Positions 24,377-31,821 of a DNA stretch of 64,000 nt are shown piece after piece. Position 1 is the stretch's first letter, and every line of letters begins with the position of its first letter. The translations under genes were made by a program, and so were the position numbers. The stretch comes from ZC4RG17 sp036380875 (GTDB lineage Bacteria > Actinomycetota > Acidimicrobiia > Spongiisociales > ZC4RG35), in NCBI GenBank assembly GCA_036380875.1, contig DASVDX010000057.1:48275-112274 (forward strand), written 5' to 3'. Under the pieces are notes generated by a model that did no database searches, had not been told where the DNA came from, and was given only the letters and a program-made list of their open reading frames with translations.

Positions 24377-24781
24377 TCACTCGGTCACCGCCATGAGATC
24401 GATCTCGATGAGGAAGTCGGGATCGGAGAGACGTGTGACCCCGATGAGGGTGCTCGGTGGCATCCGCCCCGGAGTCCAATACGAGTTGATGACCGGGTCG
24501 TTGGCACTCGCCTCGAGGAAGGCGTCGACGTCGAGCGTGAAGATCCGTCGGAACACCACGTCGTCCCACGTGGCGCCCACCGTCCTCAACTCGTAGTCGA
24601 GGATCTCCATCACCCGCCGGTATTGCGCCAGGAAATCCCCGGCCCCGACGCAGCGATAGTTCTCGTCCACCGAGCAGCGGCCGGCGAAGAAATGCCACTT
24701 ACGCGGATCCGTGACCGTGACGATCGAGGTGAACGCCGGATGCCGATACAGGCCCTCGGGTTCGATGTATTCGCGTTCCAC
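24377..24781 (-). CDS. Rid-family protein, first gene of the importer operon
   Basis: The 134-residue protein has the Rid fold (MEILDYELRTVGATWDDVVF helix; PSTLIGVTRLSDPDFLIEIDLMAV C-terminal strand). As in the other Rid copies here, the catalytic Arg of RidA is absent (PPST). GTG 24781 was chosen because GGAGG lies 7 bases upstream, and the longer frame has no homology. A TACAAT box overlapping a LacI-type palindrome lies about 50 bases upstream, so this gene probably begins the operon that continues through the importer to the Rid gene at 19058. Confidence 0.83.
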   Translation of the reverse strand: MEREYIEPEGLYRHPAFTSIVTVTDPRKWHFFAGRCSVDENYRCVGAGDFLAQYRRVMEILDYELRTVGATWDDVVFRRIFTLDVDAFLEASANDPVINSYWTPGRMPPSTLIGVTRLSDPDFLIEIDLMAVTE

Positions 24782-24825
24782 GGCGTCACCTCCGCCTAGA
24801 CAGTCGCGACCGGACGGGTTCCTGG

Positions 24826-24835
24826 CAATCGATTG
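24826..24835. promoter_or_regulatory. LacI-type operator CAATCGATTG over the -10 box
   Basis: A perfect 10-bp palindrome with a central CG, as in LacI-family operators. On the minus strand it overlaps TACAAT (24837-24832), the best -10 candidate for the Rid gene at 24377, so binding would repress. No LacI-family gene is in the window. Confidence 0.5.
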
Positions 24836-24866
24836 TAGGTGAGCATCGCAGCGGGTGAGTCTTCCC

Positions 24867-24878
24867 GCAACCGATTGC
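24867..24878. promoter_or_regulatory. LacI-type operator GCAACCGATTGC
   Basis: A second copy of the same motif, 41 bases from the one at 24826 and in the same intergenic region. GCAA and TTGC arms flank a central YCGR. The spacing of about four helical turns would allow two repressor dimers on the same DNA face. Confidence 0.5.
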
Positions 24879-24917
24879 AGCAGGAGTGAAAACATCGCGG
24901 GCCAGGTCGTCATCGGC

Positions 24918-26081
24918 TCAGGCCTCGGCGGGAAGCGCTGCCCACAGGTCGGGCTCGAAACGAACCCCGGACTTGGCGGTGAGGCGGGACACCTCGATCA
25001 CCATCGGGTTGGGCAGATCGCGGCCGAAGTACTCCACGACCATCGGCTCGATCACGTCCCAGTCCCGGATGTCGGTCACGAACCACGTCGACCGGAAGAC
25101 GTCGTCGAACGTGGCACCGGCCGCCTCGAGGACCTTCCTCTGGTTCTCCATGCCGACGTGTACCTGTTCCTCGATGGTGCCGGGTGGCGTTTGGGCATAC
25201 ATGTCGGCAGCCTGGCCACCGACGAAGATCCTGATGGCGCCGGTCCCCGTCGTCACGAGGAGCCGGTCACGAAGATCGACCGTCGAACCGCTGTTCCCTC
25301 CATCGGCCGAACTCACCCGCGCCCATCCGGTGACCTCGACGTGGCAGCCGGGCGTCGAGAGGTTGGAGACGATGACGGGGTTGACCACCGGGCTGTGTTC
25401 GCCGTAGCGGGCGAACACCATGGCTTCGAGGGTCGGCCACGATCTCGGGTCCCGGAAGTAGACGTTCAGCTTGGCGACGTCCTCGGGGCCGGCACCGTGG
25501 CTTTCGAACTCGGCCTGGATCTTGGCCAAGCACGAAGCGAACTCACGCTCTACCGAGTCCGCCGGATCGGGCTTGACGACCGCCACACACAACTTCTGAT
25601 CACCGCGCACTGACACGGCATCGGGTGTGAGCCGCTCCCCTGCGAACCGCTGGAGCGGCTCCACACTGGGATCGGGCGGTGCGATGGCCCATCCTTCGAG
25701 GTCGATGACAGATCCGAAGAGGCAGGTTCCCGGGACCTCGAGTGCGGTCGATGCCGGCAGTCGACCTCCGAAGGCTTCGGACCAGATGCGATGGGTTTCG
25801 GGGGTCCGATGACCACGCCCACTGGTCATGTACCGGCGGACCTTGACGATCCTCGCCTGCTCGCTCACCCGAGCCGCGAGCCGAAACATGTAGGCGAGGG
25901 AGTCACGGGATTGGGAGAAGAAGTCTCCCTTGGTCCGATCCGGCTGCCGGGCGTCGGAACTGCGCAGGAAGACGAGCCGACTGCCCGGCGTCACGGAGTA
26001 CCCGAGTGTGAAGATCAAACCAGCCGGGACGTCGTCCCGAGTCAGGGGCTGGAGCATGCTTTCGGTGCCCTCGTCGCTCAT
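24918..26081 (-). CDS. Protein with three tandem Rid (YjgF)-like segments
   Basis: The 387-residue protein reads as three Rid-like units: about residues 1-135 (ending STALEVPGTCLFGSVIDLEGW), 145-260 (KIQAEFESHGAGPEDVAKLN, later CHVEVTGWARV) and 265-385 (IFVGGQAADMYAQ, RKVLEAAGATFDDVFRSTWF, MVIEVSRLTAKSGVRF). Rid proteins normally are about 130 residues and form homotrimers, so one chain could make a pseudo-trimer. The third unit is the best match; the first two are weaker. None has the RidA catalytic Arg. The promoter TTGCAA-N17-TAGCGT with an overlapping LacI-type site lies just upstream. Confidence 0.78.
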   Translation of the reverse strand: MSDEGTESMLQPLTRDDVPAGLIFTLGYSVTPGSRLVFLRSSDARQPDRTKGDFFSQSRDSLAYMFRLAARVSEQARIVKVRRYMTSGRGHRTPETHRIWSEAFGGRLPASTALEVPGTCLFGSVIDLEGWAIAPPDPSVEPLQRFAGERLTPDAVSVRGDQKLCVAVVKPDPADSVEREFASCLAKIQAEFESHGAGPEDVAKLNVYFRDPRSWPTLEAMVFARYGEHSPVVNPVIVSNLSTPGCHVEVTGWARVSSADGGNSGSTVDLRDRLLVTTGTGAIRIFVGGQAADMYAQTPPGTIEEQVHVGMENQRKVLEAAGATFDDVFRSTWFVTDIRDWDVIEPMVVEYFGRDLPNPMVIEVSRLTAKSGVRFEPDLWAALPAEA

Positions 26082-26111
26082 CTCCGGTCCCTCAGCGAAC
26101 GGTTCGGACGG

Positions 26112-26140
26112 ACGCTAGGCGCCCGATGGCAGCTTTGCAA
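26112..26140 (-). promoter_or_regulatory. Sigma-70-type promoter TTGCAA-N17-TAGCGT
   Basis: On the minus strand TTGCAA occupies 26140-26135 and TAGCGT 26117-26112, with an ideal 17-base spacer. It reads toward the triple-Rid gene, about 25 bases before its ATG. The -35 box is embedded in the LacI-type operator at 26137-26148. Confidence 0.6.
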
Positions 26141-26160
26141 CCGATTGTCAGAACGATTGC
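26137..26160. promoter_or_regulatory. LacI-type operator and extra half-site over the -35 box
   Basis: GCAACCGATTGT (26137-26148) repeats the motif seen at 24826 and 24867, and a further half-site ACGATTGC lies at 26153-26160. Occupancy would block the -35 box of the triple-Rid promoter. Three shared sites imply joint control of both Rid genes and the importer. Confidence 0.5.
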
Positions 26161-26163
26161 AGG

Positions 26164-26532
26164 TCAGGTTCCGGCATCGAGGCGGGCGGCGAGGGTTTTG
26201 GGGGCGACCGTTCGATAGGCGTCCTCCACCAGGTCGGCCACGGCCTGCCAGTCGACGTCGTCGATGTCGAGGTAGACGCCGACCCATCCTCTCGGTCCGA
26301 CGTAGGGCGGCCGGAAATAGGCGTGGGGATCGCCGCCGACGAGCGCTTCCTGGGCTCCTTCGGGAGCGGCGCACCAGAACGCCACCCGGTCGTCGTGGTG
26401 GTGGTCGGCGTAGGTGACGAACATCTTCTTGCCGCGGACGAACCAGGCAGGCTCGCCGTGGCTCAGACGTTCTGTCACCTCCGGCAACGAAAGACAGATG
26501 CTCCGGAGCTCGTCGAGCGGGTCCTCGTTCAT
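26164..26532 (-). CDS. MmcQ/YjbR family protein
   Basis: The 122-residue protein has the MmcQ/YjbR layout: LPEVTERLSHGEPAWFVRGKK with the aromatic strand FVTYADHHHDDRVAFWC, then GPRGWVGVYLDIDDVDW and a C-terminal helix AYRTVAPKTLAARLD. The family has a double-wing fold linked to DNA binding, without a defined function. ATG 26532 begins the conserved region. It is divergent from the LppM-like lipoprotein gene. Confidence 0.85.
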   Translation of the reverse strand: MNEDPLDELRSICLSLPEVTERLSHGEPAWFVRGKKMFVTYADHHHDDRVAFWCAAPEGAQEALVGGDPHAYFRPPYVGPRGWVGVYLDIDDVDWQAVADLVEDAYRTVAPKTLAARLDAGT

Positions 26533-26683
26533 CACTGCCAATGCTGCCAGGCGCCGATCTGCTAGTCCGTCGGTTTTCAGGAGCGAGGGTCTTTGGATCG
26601 AAAGTCCTGTAGACGGGCCGATGGATGCCGATGATGGATCTGACCGGTCCCTCGGTCCCGTAGCCGAACCGCAGAGATATCCC

Positions 26684-27502
26684 ATGAACACTCCCTCTCG
26701 CCTCACTCCCCACCGCCTCGGCCGCTTGCTCCTCTTCGCGGCACTGCCGGTCTTCTTCGCCGGCTGCACCATGCGGGCGCTGGTCGACGTCGACGTCGAA
26801 GCCGACGGCTCCGGCACCTTCGAGATGTCGATCGCCTACGACGAGGAGTTGCGCCAGCTCATCGAACAACAGACGGCGGAGCCGATCGACTGGAGCGACC
26901 CGGCCGCCTACATGGACGACGAAACACCAGGGTCGTTCCTCGACGATTTCCCCGAGGGTGCCCGGATCGAGCCCTACGCCGACGGCGACTTCCAGGGGTT
27001 CACAGTCTCGGTCGGGTTCGAATCCCTGGACGAGCTCAACACGTTCCTCGAGGAATCGCAGGCCGACGACGAAGAGGCCTTCTCGTTCCGTATCACCGAC
27101 GACGACAGCGGCCGATTCGAGTTGGTCTCCGACGGGCCGTTCTTCGAGGGCGCCGAGCTGACCGAGGAGGAAGCGGAGATGGTGCCGCCCGAGATGCTCT
27201 CGGGCCTCTTCGACATCCAGCTGCGGGTCGCGCTGCCGGGTGAGGTCGAGACCACCAACGCCGATGAGACCGTGGACGGGGTGATGGTGTGGCGCATCGA
27301 TCCGATGGCCTCCGAGCCGGTCATCCCCTCCGCCGTCTCGCGGGTGTCCGCCACGTCGCCTTTCGTCTGGCTGATCATCGCCGCCGCCGCCGTGCTCGTA
27401 GTGGGAGGCGGTGTCTGGTTCGTGCGGCGAGATGGGGGCGAGGCGCCCCCCGTCGACTCCTCCGACGCGGTCGAAGAGGACGCCGCCGAGCCCGTCTCCT
27501 GA
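26684..27502 (+). CDS. LppM-like lipoprotein with C-terminal membrane helix
   Basis: The 272-residue protein has a lipoprotein signal peptide (LLLFAALPVFFAGC, Cys near residue 26), then an extracellular domain of the LppM type (ALVDVDVEADGSGTFEMSIA; later VMVWRIDP), one membrane helix at about residues 226-247 and a short acidic cytosolic tail. LppM of mycobacteria is a cell-surface lipoprotein that affects lipoglycan balance; transfer of that role here is inference. ATG 26684 is the first start in frame with a complete signal peptide. Confidence 0.8.
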   Translation: MNTPSRLTPHRLGRLLLFAALPVFFAGCTMRALVDVDVEADGSGTFEMSIAYDEELRQLIEQQTAEPIDWSDPAAYMDDETPGSFLDDFPEGARIEPYADGDFQGFTVSVGFESLDELNTFLEESQADDEEAFSFRITDDDSGRFELVSDGPFFEGAELTEEEAEMVPPEMLSGLFDIQLRVALPGEVETTNADETVDGVMVWRIDPMASEPVIPSAVSRVSATSPFVWLIIAAAAVLVVGGGVWFVRRDGGEAPPVDSSDAVEEDAAEPVS

Positions 27503-27534
27503 GACCAGGCGCGTGGCCCGCCTAGCCTGATCCC

Positions 27535-27993
27535 ATGGGGATCGACCTCGACGAGTTGCGCCGCCTGCGCCGCGCCCGCGACCGGATGGACCGGGAGTAC
27601 GCCCAACCACTCGATGTCCCATCGCTCGCCGACACGGCGCTGATGTCCCCAGCCCACTTCAGCCGGCGTTTCCGTGCCGTCTACTCGGAGACCCCGCACT
27701 CGTATCTGATGAGCCGAAGGATCGAGCGGGCCAAGGAGCTCCTCCGTCGAGACGACCTGTCGGTGACCGACGTGTGCTTGGAGGTGGGCTGTACCTCGCT
27801 GGGCTCGTTTTCGACCCGCTTCACAGAACTCGTGGGGATGTCACCCAGCGAATACCGGGCCCGAGACCACAGCCAACTCGCCCTCATTCCCCCATGCCAC
27901 ACCATGATCCTCTCCCGGCCTCGCAAGGACTCGAATGGCTGGACCGACCAAGAGATCAGTTTTCGAGAAGCCTTCCGGGAGGCGGCGCCGTAG
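27535..27993 (+). CDS. AraC-family transcriptional regulator, stand-alone HTH
   Basis: Residues about 10-105 form the double helix-turn-helix of AraC proteins (SLADTALMSPAHFSRRFRAV; then VTDVCLEVGCTSLGSFSTRF and GMSPSEYR). The usual N-terminal sensor domain is missing; about 45 residues follow the HTH instead. The next gene is a VOC (glyoxalase-like) protein starting 10 bases later, a pairing frequent for small AraC regulators. ATG 27535 is 6 bases after TAGCCT (27523-27528), suggesting a leaderless mRNA. Confidence 0.88.
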   Translation: MGIDLDELRRLRRARDRMDREYAQPLDVPSLADTALMSPAHFSRRFRAVYSETPHSYLMSRRIERAKELLRRDDLSVTDVCLEVGCTSLGSFSTRFTELVGMSPSEYRARDHSQLALIPPCHTMILSRPRKDSNGWTDQEISFREAFREAAP

Positions 27994-28003
27994 GGTCGGG
28001 GCC

Positions 28004-28408
28004 ATGTCTGTATCACTCAGCACCGTGCACCTGTACGTCGACGATCCCGATGCCGCCCTGGCGTTGTACCGAGATGCCCTCGGGCTCACCGTGAAGAACG
28101 AGGTCGAGAACGAGGGATTCCGCTGGATCGTCCTGGCCACCGAGAGCCAACCCGAGATCCAGATCGTGCTGTCGTCACCGTACGTCGGCCGATCGCAAGA
28201 GGACGGCGATGCGCTGGCCGCGCTCGTCGCCAAAGGCGAGATGCCGGGGCCGTTCTTCCGCACCGACGACCTCGACGCCACCTTCGAGAAGGCCGCCTCG
28301 GCCCCGGGAGTCGAGGTACTCGAAGAACCCGCTGATCGATTCTGGGGCGTCCGCGACGCCGCCCTCCGTGACCCCGCCGGCAACATGCTGCGGCTCGAGC
28401 AGGCGTGA
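28004..28408 (+). CDS. VOC family protein (glyoxalase/bleomycin-resistance fold)
   Basis: The 134-residue protein shows the two beta-alpha-beta-beta-beta modules of the VOC superfamily (TVHLYVDDPDAALALYRDAL; FFRTDDLDATFEKAASAPGV; WGVRDAALRDPAGNMLRLEQ). Putative metal ligands include His8 and the C-terminal Glu. The substrate cannot be inferred. It follows the AraC gene by 10 bases and has its own TAGGGT box 7 bases before ATG 28004. Confidence 0.85.
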   Translation: MSVSLSTVHLYVDDPDAALALYRDALGLTVKNEVENEGFRWIVLATESQPEIQIVLSSPYVGRSQEDGDALAALVAKGEMPGPFFRTDDLDATFEKAASAPGVEVLEEPADRFWGVRDAALRDPAGNMLRLEQA

Positions 28409-28484
28409 GTGCGCGGCCGGTCAGTTCGTCGACCCCGACGGCTGCGTGTGGGAGAGTGTCTGAGTCCATCGAGGAGGGGATCTC

Positions 28485-28916
28485 CTGACTGAACGAAAGA
28501 AGAGAGAATCCGGACCGAAGCTGCTCTCGGGCGGCAACCCTCAGATACCGAAAGGAGAAGGTGACGGCCCGGTGCAGGCCTACATCGCGGCCATGCCTGG
28601 ATGGAAGAAGGACGTGGGCGAGCGCCTCGACGCGCTGATCGTCGACACCGTTCCCGACGTCCGCAAGGCCGTCAAATGGAACCAGCCGTTCTACGGCAGT
28701 CCAGACGACGAGGGCTGGTTCCTCTCCTTCCGCTGCTACACGAACTATGTCCAGGTCCAGTTCCTGAAGGGCACATCTCTCGATCCGATGCCGCCGAAGG
28801 AGTCGAAGCACGAGGAAGTCCGCTATCTGGACATCCGGGAGGACGATGCTCTCGACATGGAGCAATTGAGTTCGTGGGTGCGCCAGGCCGCCGACCTTCC
28901 CGGCGAGCAAATGTGA
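28485..28916 (+). CDS. DUF1801 domain-containing protein, probable CTG start
   Basis: The frame from CTG 28485 encodes TERKKRESGPKLLSGGNPQI, then VQAYIAAMPGWKKDVGERLD and KAVKWNQPFYG, a known DUF1801 arrangement. No ATG or GTG occurs between the in-frame stop at 28461 and GTG 28572, which would cut off the conserved LLSGGNPQIPKG block. AGGAGGGG at 28472-28479 is 5 bases before CTG 28485, supporting that unusual start. The 143-residue size is normal for the family. Function is unknown. Confidence 0.75.
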   Translation: MTERKKRESGPKLLSGGNPQIPKGEGDGPVQAYIAAMPGWKKDVGERLDALIVDTVPDVRKAVKWNQPFYGSPDDEGWFLSFRCYTNYVQVQFLKGTSLDPMPPKESKHEEVRYLDIREDDALDMEQLSSWVRQAADLPGEQM

Positions 28917-28922
28917 CCGTGG

Positions 28923-29804
28923 TCAGGTAGGCAGCAACGATCTGACCTCCGCCGCCGCATCGATCGACTCGAAGGTGATCGGATCCAGCACCAACTGGAC
29001 ATGACCGATCCCGAGTGCCGCGAACTCGGCCAGCACTTCGGCCATGCGCTCCGGCGGCCCCGTGATCGGGTTGGCCTGGGCGCTGCGACGGCTGGGCTCG
29101 TCGTCGAACTTGAGCAGCACCGCCACGGTCCGGTGGAGGGTGGCGGGGTCCCGACCAGACGCCTCGCACGCCTCGTCTATTCGCCGCATCAACCCCGCCA
29201 ACTTTCGGGGGTCGTTGTCGAAATCGGCGAACCACGAGTTCCACATCGCCACATGCGGCAGGGCGATGGCGAGCATGCGAGCACCGTTCGAGCCGATCAT
29301 CAGAGGAGGTCCGCCAGAGCGAGGCCGAGGATGGAGCTCGGCTCCTCGTACCTCGTAGAACTCGCCGGAGAAGTCGACCTGTTCACCGGCCAACAGCCGG
29401 CGTAGGATCTCGAACCCCTCGGCGAATCGGTCGACTCTCCTGTCGAATGGAAGGCCGAAGGCTCGGAACTCGAGTTCGTTCCACCCAGCGCCCACGCCGA
29501 GGATGAGCCGGCCACCCGAGATCTCGTCCACCGTGGCGGCCTGTTTGGCGAGAAGCGCCGGGTTGTGGAACGGGAGCGCCGCCACCAACGGCCCGATCGT
29601 CACGCGTTCGGTCACCGCCGCCAGGGCGGCCAGCACGGACCACGCCTCCCATGGGCCGACTCGGCTCCCGTCGATCTCGTAGAGGAGGTGCTCCCCAACC
29701 CAGATCGAGTCGAAGCCACGAGCCTCGATCTGGGCGGCCATCTCCGCCAGCTCCGGCCAGCGGACGGGACGCTCCACCTCGGGGAGTTGGACACCGACCT
29801 TCAT
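28923..29804 (-). CDS. LLM-class (luciferase-like) F420-dependent oxidoreductase
   Basis: The 293-residue protein is a luciferase-like TIM barrel: DSIWVGEHLLYEIDG near residue 32, VDEISGGRLILGVGAGWNEL near 92 and PPLMIGSNGARMLAIALPH near 165. It is a distinct paralogue of the enzyme at 431-1336. ATG 29804 was chosen because MKVGVQLPE is the standard family start; a longer reading from 29843 has no support. Cofactor (F420 or FMN) and substrate are not evident. Confidence 0.88.
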   Translation of the reverse strand: MKVGVQLPEVERPVRWPELAEMAAQIEARGFDSIWVGEHLLYEIDGSRVGPWEAWSVLAALAAVTERVTIGPLVAALPFHNPALLAKQAATVDEISGGRLILGVGAGWNELEFRAFGLPFDRRVDRFAEGFEILRRLLAGEQVDFSGEFYEVRGAELHPRPRSGGPPLMIGSNGARMLAIALPHVAMWNSWFADFDNDPRKLAGLMRRIDEACEASGRDPATLHRTVAVLLKFDDEPSRRSAQANPITGPPERMAEVLAEFAALGIGHVQLVLDPITFESIDAAAEVRSLLPT

Positions 29805-29910
29805 ATGTCGTTCATGGTGGATGAGGGGCGAAAGTGTATGCACCGGTCAGGGGCGCCAGTCGCCCTAGTGTTCCGGGCACCAGGGATGGGATGCGCCCCG
29901 AGGAGGCGAC

Positions 29911-30360
29911 ATGGAGTTCCGAACAACCCTCCAGCTGACCGGCAAGACGAGCACGGGTTTTGTGATCCCGCCGGAAGTCGTCGAGGCGCTAGGCGGAGGG
30001 AAACGTCCCCCCGTGGTGGTCACGATCAACGGCTACTCATACCGCAACACCGTCGCACCCATGGGTGGTGAGTATTGGCTGGGAGTGAGCGCCGCCCACC
30101 GGCAAGCAGCAGGCCTGAAGGCAGGCGACGAACTCCAGGTCGAACTCGAGCTCGACCTGGAGCCCCGCGAGATAGAGGTGCCTGCCGACTTCGCCGCCGC
30201 CCTGGATGCCCGCCCCGAGGCGCGCCGGATGTTCGACGGCTTGTCGTACAGCAATCAGCGCTACCACGTGGAGCGGATCGACGGCACCAAGAGCGCCGAG
30301 ACCCGCCAGCGGCGGATCGCCCAGACGGTCGAGATGCTCGCCGCGGGCCGCAAGCGCTGA
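29911..30360 (+). CDS. DUF1905 / YdeI-OmpD-associated family protein
   Basis: The 149-residue protein begins with a DUF1905 beta-barrel (FRTTLQLTGKTSTGFVIPPE, VVVTINGYSYRNTV) and ends with the YdeI/OmpD-associated segment (VPADFAAALDARPEARRMFD; KSAETRQRRIAQTVEML). The fusion is common and its function is unknown. ATG 29911 immediately precedes the barrel, and GAGGAGG lies 8 bases upstream. Confidence 0.88.
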   Translation: MEFRTTLQLTGKTSTGFVIPPEVVEALGGGKRPPVVVTINGYSYRNTVAPMGGEYWLGVSAAHRQAAGLKAGDELQVELELDLEPREIEVPADFAAALDARPEARRMFDGLSYSNQRYHVERIDGTKSAETRQRRIAQTVEMLAAGRKR

Positions 30361-30383
30361 CCCTCGTACCTACGCTCGGAGAT

Positions 30384-31235
30384 ATGGACGTGTTGCTCGC
30401 CACGGTTGGCGGCGTGTTCGACCTCGATGGGGGAATCGCGCTCCCCGACTGGCCCATGGCCCACGTCGTCCGCCACGACGGCTCATGGTGGGCAGTCGGC
30501 GAGGCGGGGCTGGTCCGTGACGGCGAAACGATCGCCCAAGCGCCTGACGGCGTGACGCTCAACTGTGTCCTCGTCACCGAGCACACAGTGTGGGTGGGTG
30601 CCAGCTCCGCCCGTTTGTTCCGGCTCGAAGACGGGTGGTTGGTAGAAGACGACGCCTTCGCCGCGGCGCCGGGACGTGACAAGTGGCACACCCCTTGGGG
30701 TGGTCCGCCCGACGTCCGGTCGATGGCCGAGGCAGCGGATGGCACCGTGTACGTCAACGTGCACGTGGGTGGCATCCTCCGCTTCGACGACGCCGGGTTC
30801 ACGCCCACGATCGACATCTCCGCCGACGTGCATCAGGTGACTGCCCACCCCGCCACACCTGATCTGGTGGTGGCGGCCACGGCATACGGGCTGGCGGTGA
30901 CGACCAACGGCCACGACTTCGAGTTCCGCACCGACGGTCTGTCCCATCGCTATGCCCGGGCGGTGGCGATCGACGGGGACACCGTGCTCGTCTCCTCGTC
31001 GCGAGGTCCACGAGGCGGTGACGCCCGGCTGCACCGGGGTGCTCTCGCCGGTGGAGCCCTCGAGGTTTGCGACGCACTACCGCCGCTCGACGGGAACATC
31101 GACACCCACTGCGTCGCCACCCGACCCGGCCTGTGGCTGGTCGGCCACGGGTCATCGGTGTGGGCGTCGACCGACCGCGGCAACACCTGGGAAGTCGCAG
31201 TGGACGGCCTCCCTTCGATCACGTCCCTGGCTTGA
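30384..31235 (+). CDS. Beta-propeller-like exo-sialidase/YCF48-type protein
   Basis: The 283-residue protein consists of repeating strand units with Trp and Gly turns, such as SSVWASTDRGNTWEV near the C-terminus, which matches the BNR/Asp-box pattern (SxDxGxTW) of sialidase-type propellers. No signal peptide is present and no catalytic set is evident, so a cytosolic scaffold or reporter-like role is as likely as enzymatic activity. ATG 30384 is 7 bases after TACGCT (30371-30376), pointing to a leaderless transcript. Confidence 0.75.
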   Translation: MDVLLATVGGVFDLDGGIALPDWPMAHVVRHDGSWWAVGEAGLVRDGETIAQAPDGVTLNCVLVTEHTVWVGASSARLFRLEDGWLVEDDAFAAAPGRDKWHTPWGGPPDVRSMAEAADGTVYVNVHVGGILRFDDAGFTPTIDISADVHQVTAHPATPDLVVAATAYGLAVTTNGHDFEFRTDGLSHRYARAVAIDGDTVLVSSSRGPRGGDARLHRGALAGGALEVCDALPPLDGNIDTHCVATRPGLWLVGHGSSVWASTDRGNTWEVAVDGLPSITSLA

Positions 31236-31237
31236 TG

Positions 31238-31263
31238 GGAACCGGCGTCGACGGCGCGTCGTC
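31238..31263 (+). promoter_or_regulatory. ECF-type promoter GGAAC-N17-CGTC
   Basis: GGAAC at 31238-31242 and CGTC at 31260-31263 with a 17-base spacer match the general ECF sigma consensus. It lies just after the previous stop codon and 9 bases before the ECF sigma gene start GTG 31273, so it is a candidate autoregulatory promoter. Confidence 0.45.
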
Positions 31264-31272
31264 GGATCTGCC

Positions 31273-31821
31273 GTGGATCACAGGTCTCCCGACGCCTCGG
31301 CGAGATTCGAAGCGCTGGCGGCCGAGGTGTATGAGCCGTTGCAGCGGTATGTCCGTCGCCGCGTCGCCGCCGAGGCGGTCGACGACGTCGTGGCTGACAC
31401 CATGCTCGTGCTGTGGCGTCGCGTCGACGAGATCCCGGTGGGAGCCGCCGTTCCTTGGGCATACGGCGTCGCCCGGCGTCAGCTCGCCAACCATCGCCGG
31501 GCGGCTGGCCGCCGCCTGCGGCTAGTGCGCCGCATCGAAGCCGAACCTCAGTCGCCCGTGGTCGGCTCTCATCCGCTCGACGCCGAACTCGACGCCGCCC
31601 TCTGCGCCCTCTCCGGGGCGGACCGGGAGATCCTCCGGCTCTGGGCTTGGGAAGGTCTCGAGCCCACCGACATAGGCGTTGCGCTCGAGATCACTCCCAA
31701 CGCCGCCGCCATACGCCTCCACCGAGCCAAGAAGAAGTTGAGAGACGAGCTCATGCGACGAAAGGATCCGGCGTCCGGAGGACATGCACAGGGCGAAAGA
31801 AGAAAGGAGGAGCGGCTGTGA
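31273..31821 (+). CDS. ECF-family RNA polymerase sigma factor
   Basis: The 182-residue protein has sigma region 2 (FEALAAEVYEPLQRYVRRRV; DDVVADTMLVLWRRVDEIP) and region 4 with helix-turn-helix DIGVALEITPNAAAIRLHRA near residues 135-155. Regions 1 and 3 are absent, as in ECF factors. GTG 31273 is the only start before region 2. The stop overlaps the start of a membrane protein gene (GTGA), the usual place of an anti-sigma factor, and an ECF-type promoter precedes it. Confidence 0.9.
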   Translation: MDHRSPDASARFEALAAEVYEPLQRYVRRRVAAEAVDDVVADTMLVLWRRVDEIPVGAAVPWAYGVARRQLANHRRAAGRRLRLVRRIEAEPQSPVVGSHPLDAELDAALCALSGADREILRLWAWEGLEPTDIGVALEITPNAAAIRLHRAKKKLRDELMRRKDPASGGHAQGERRKEERL

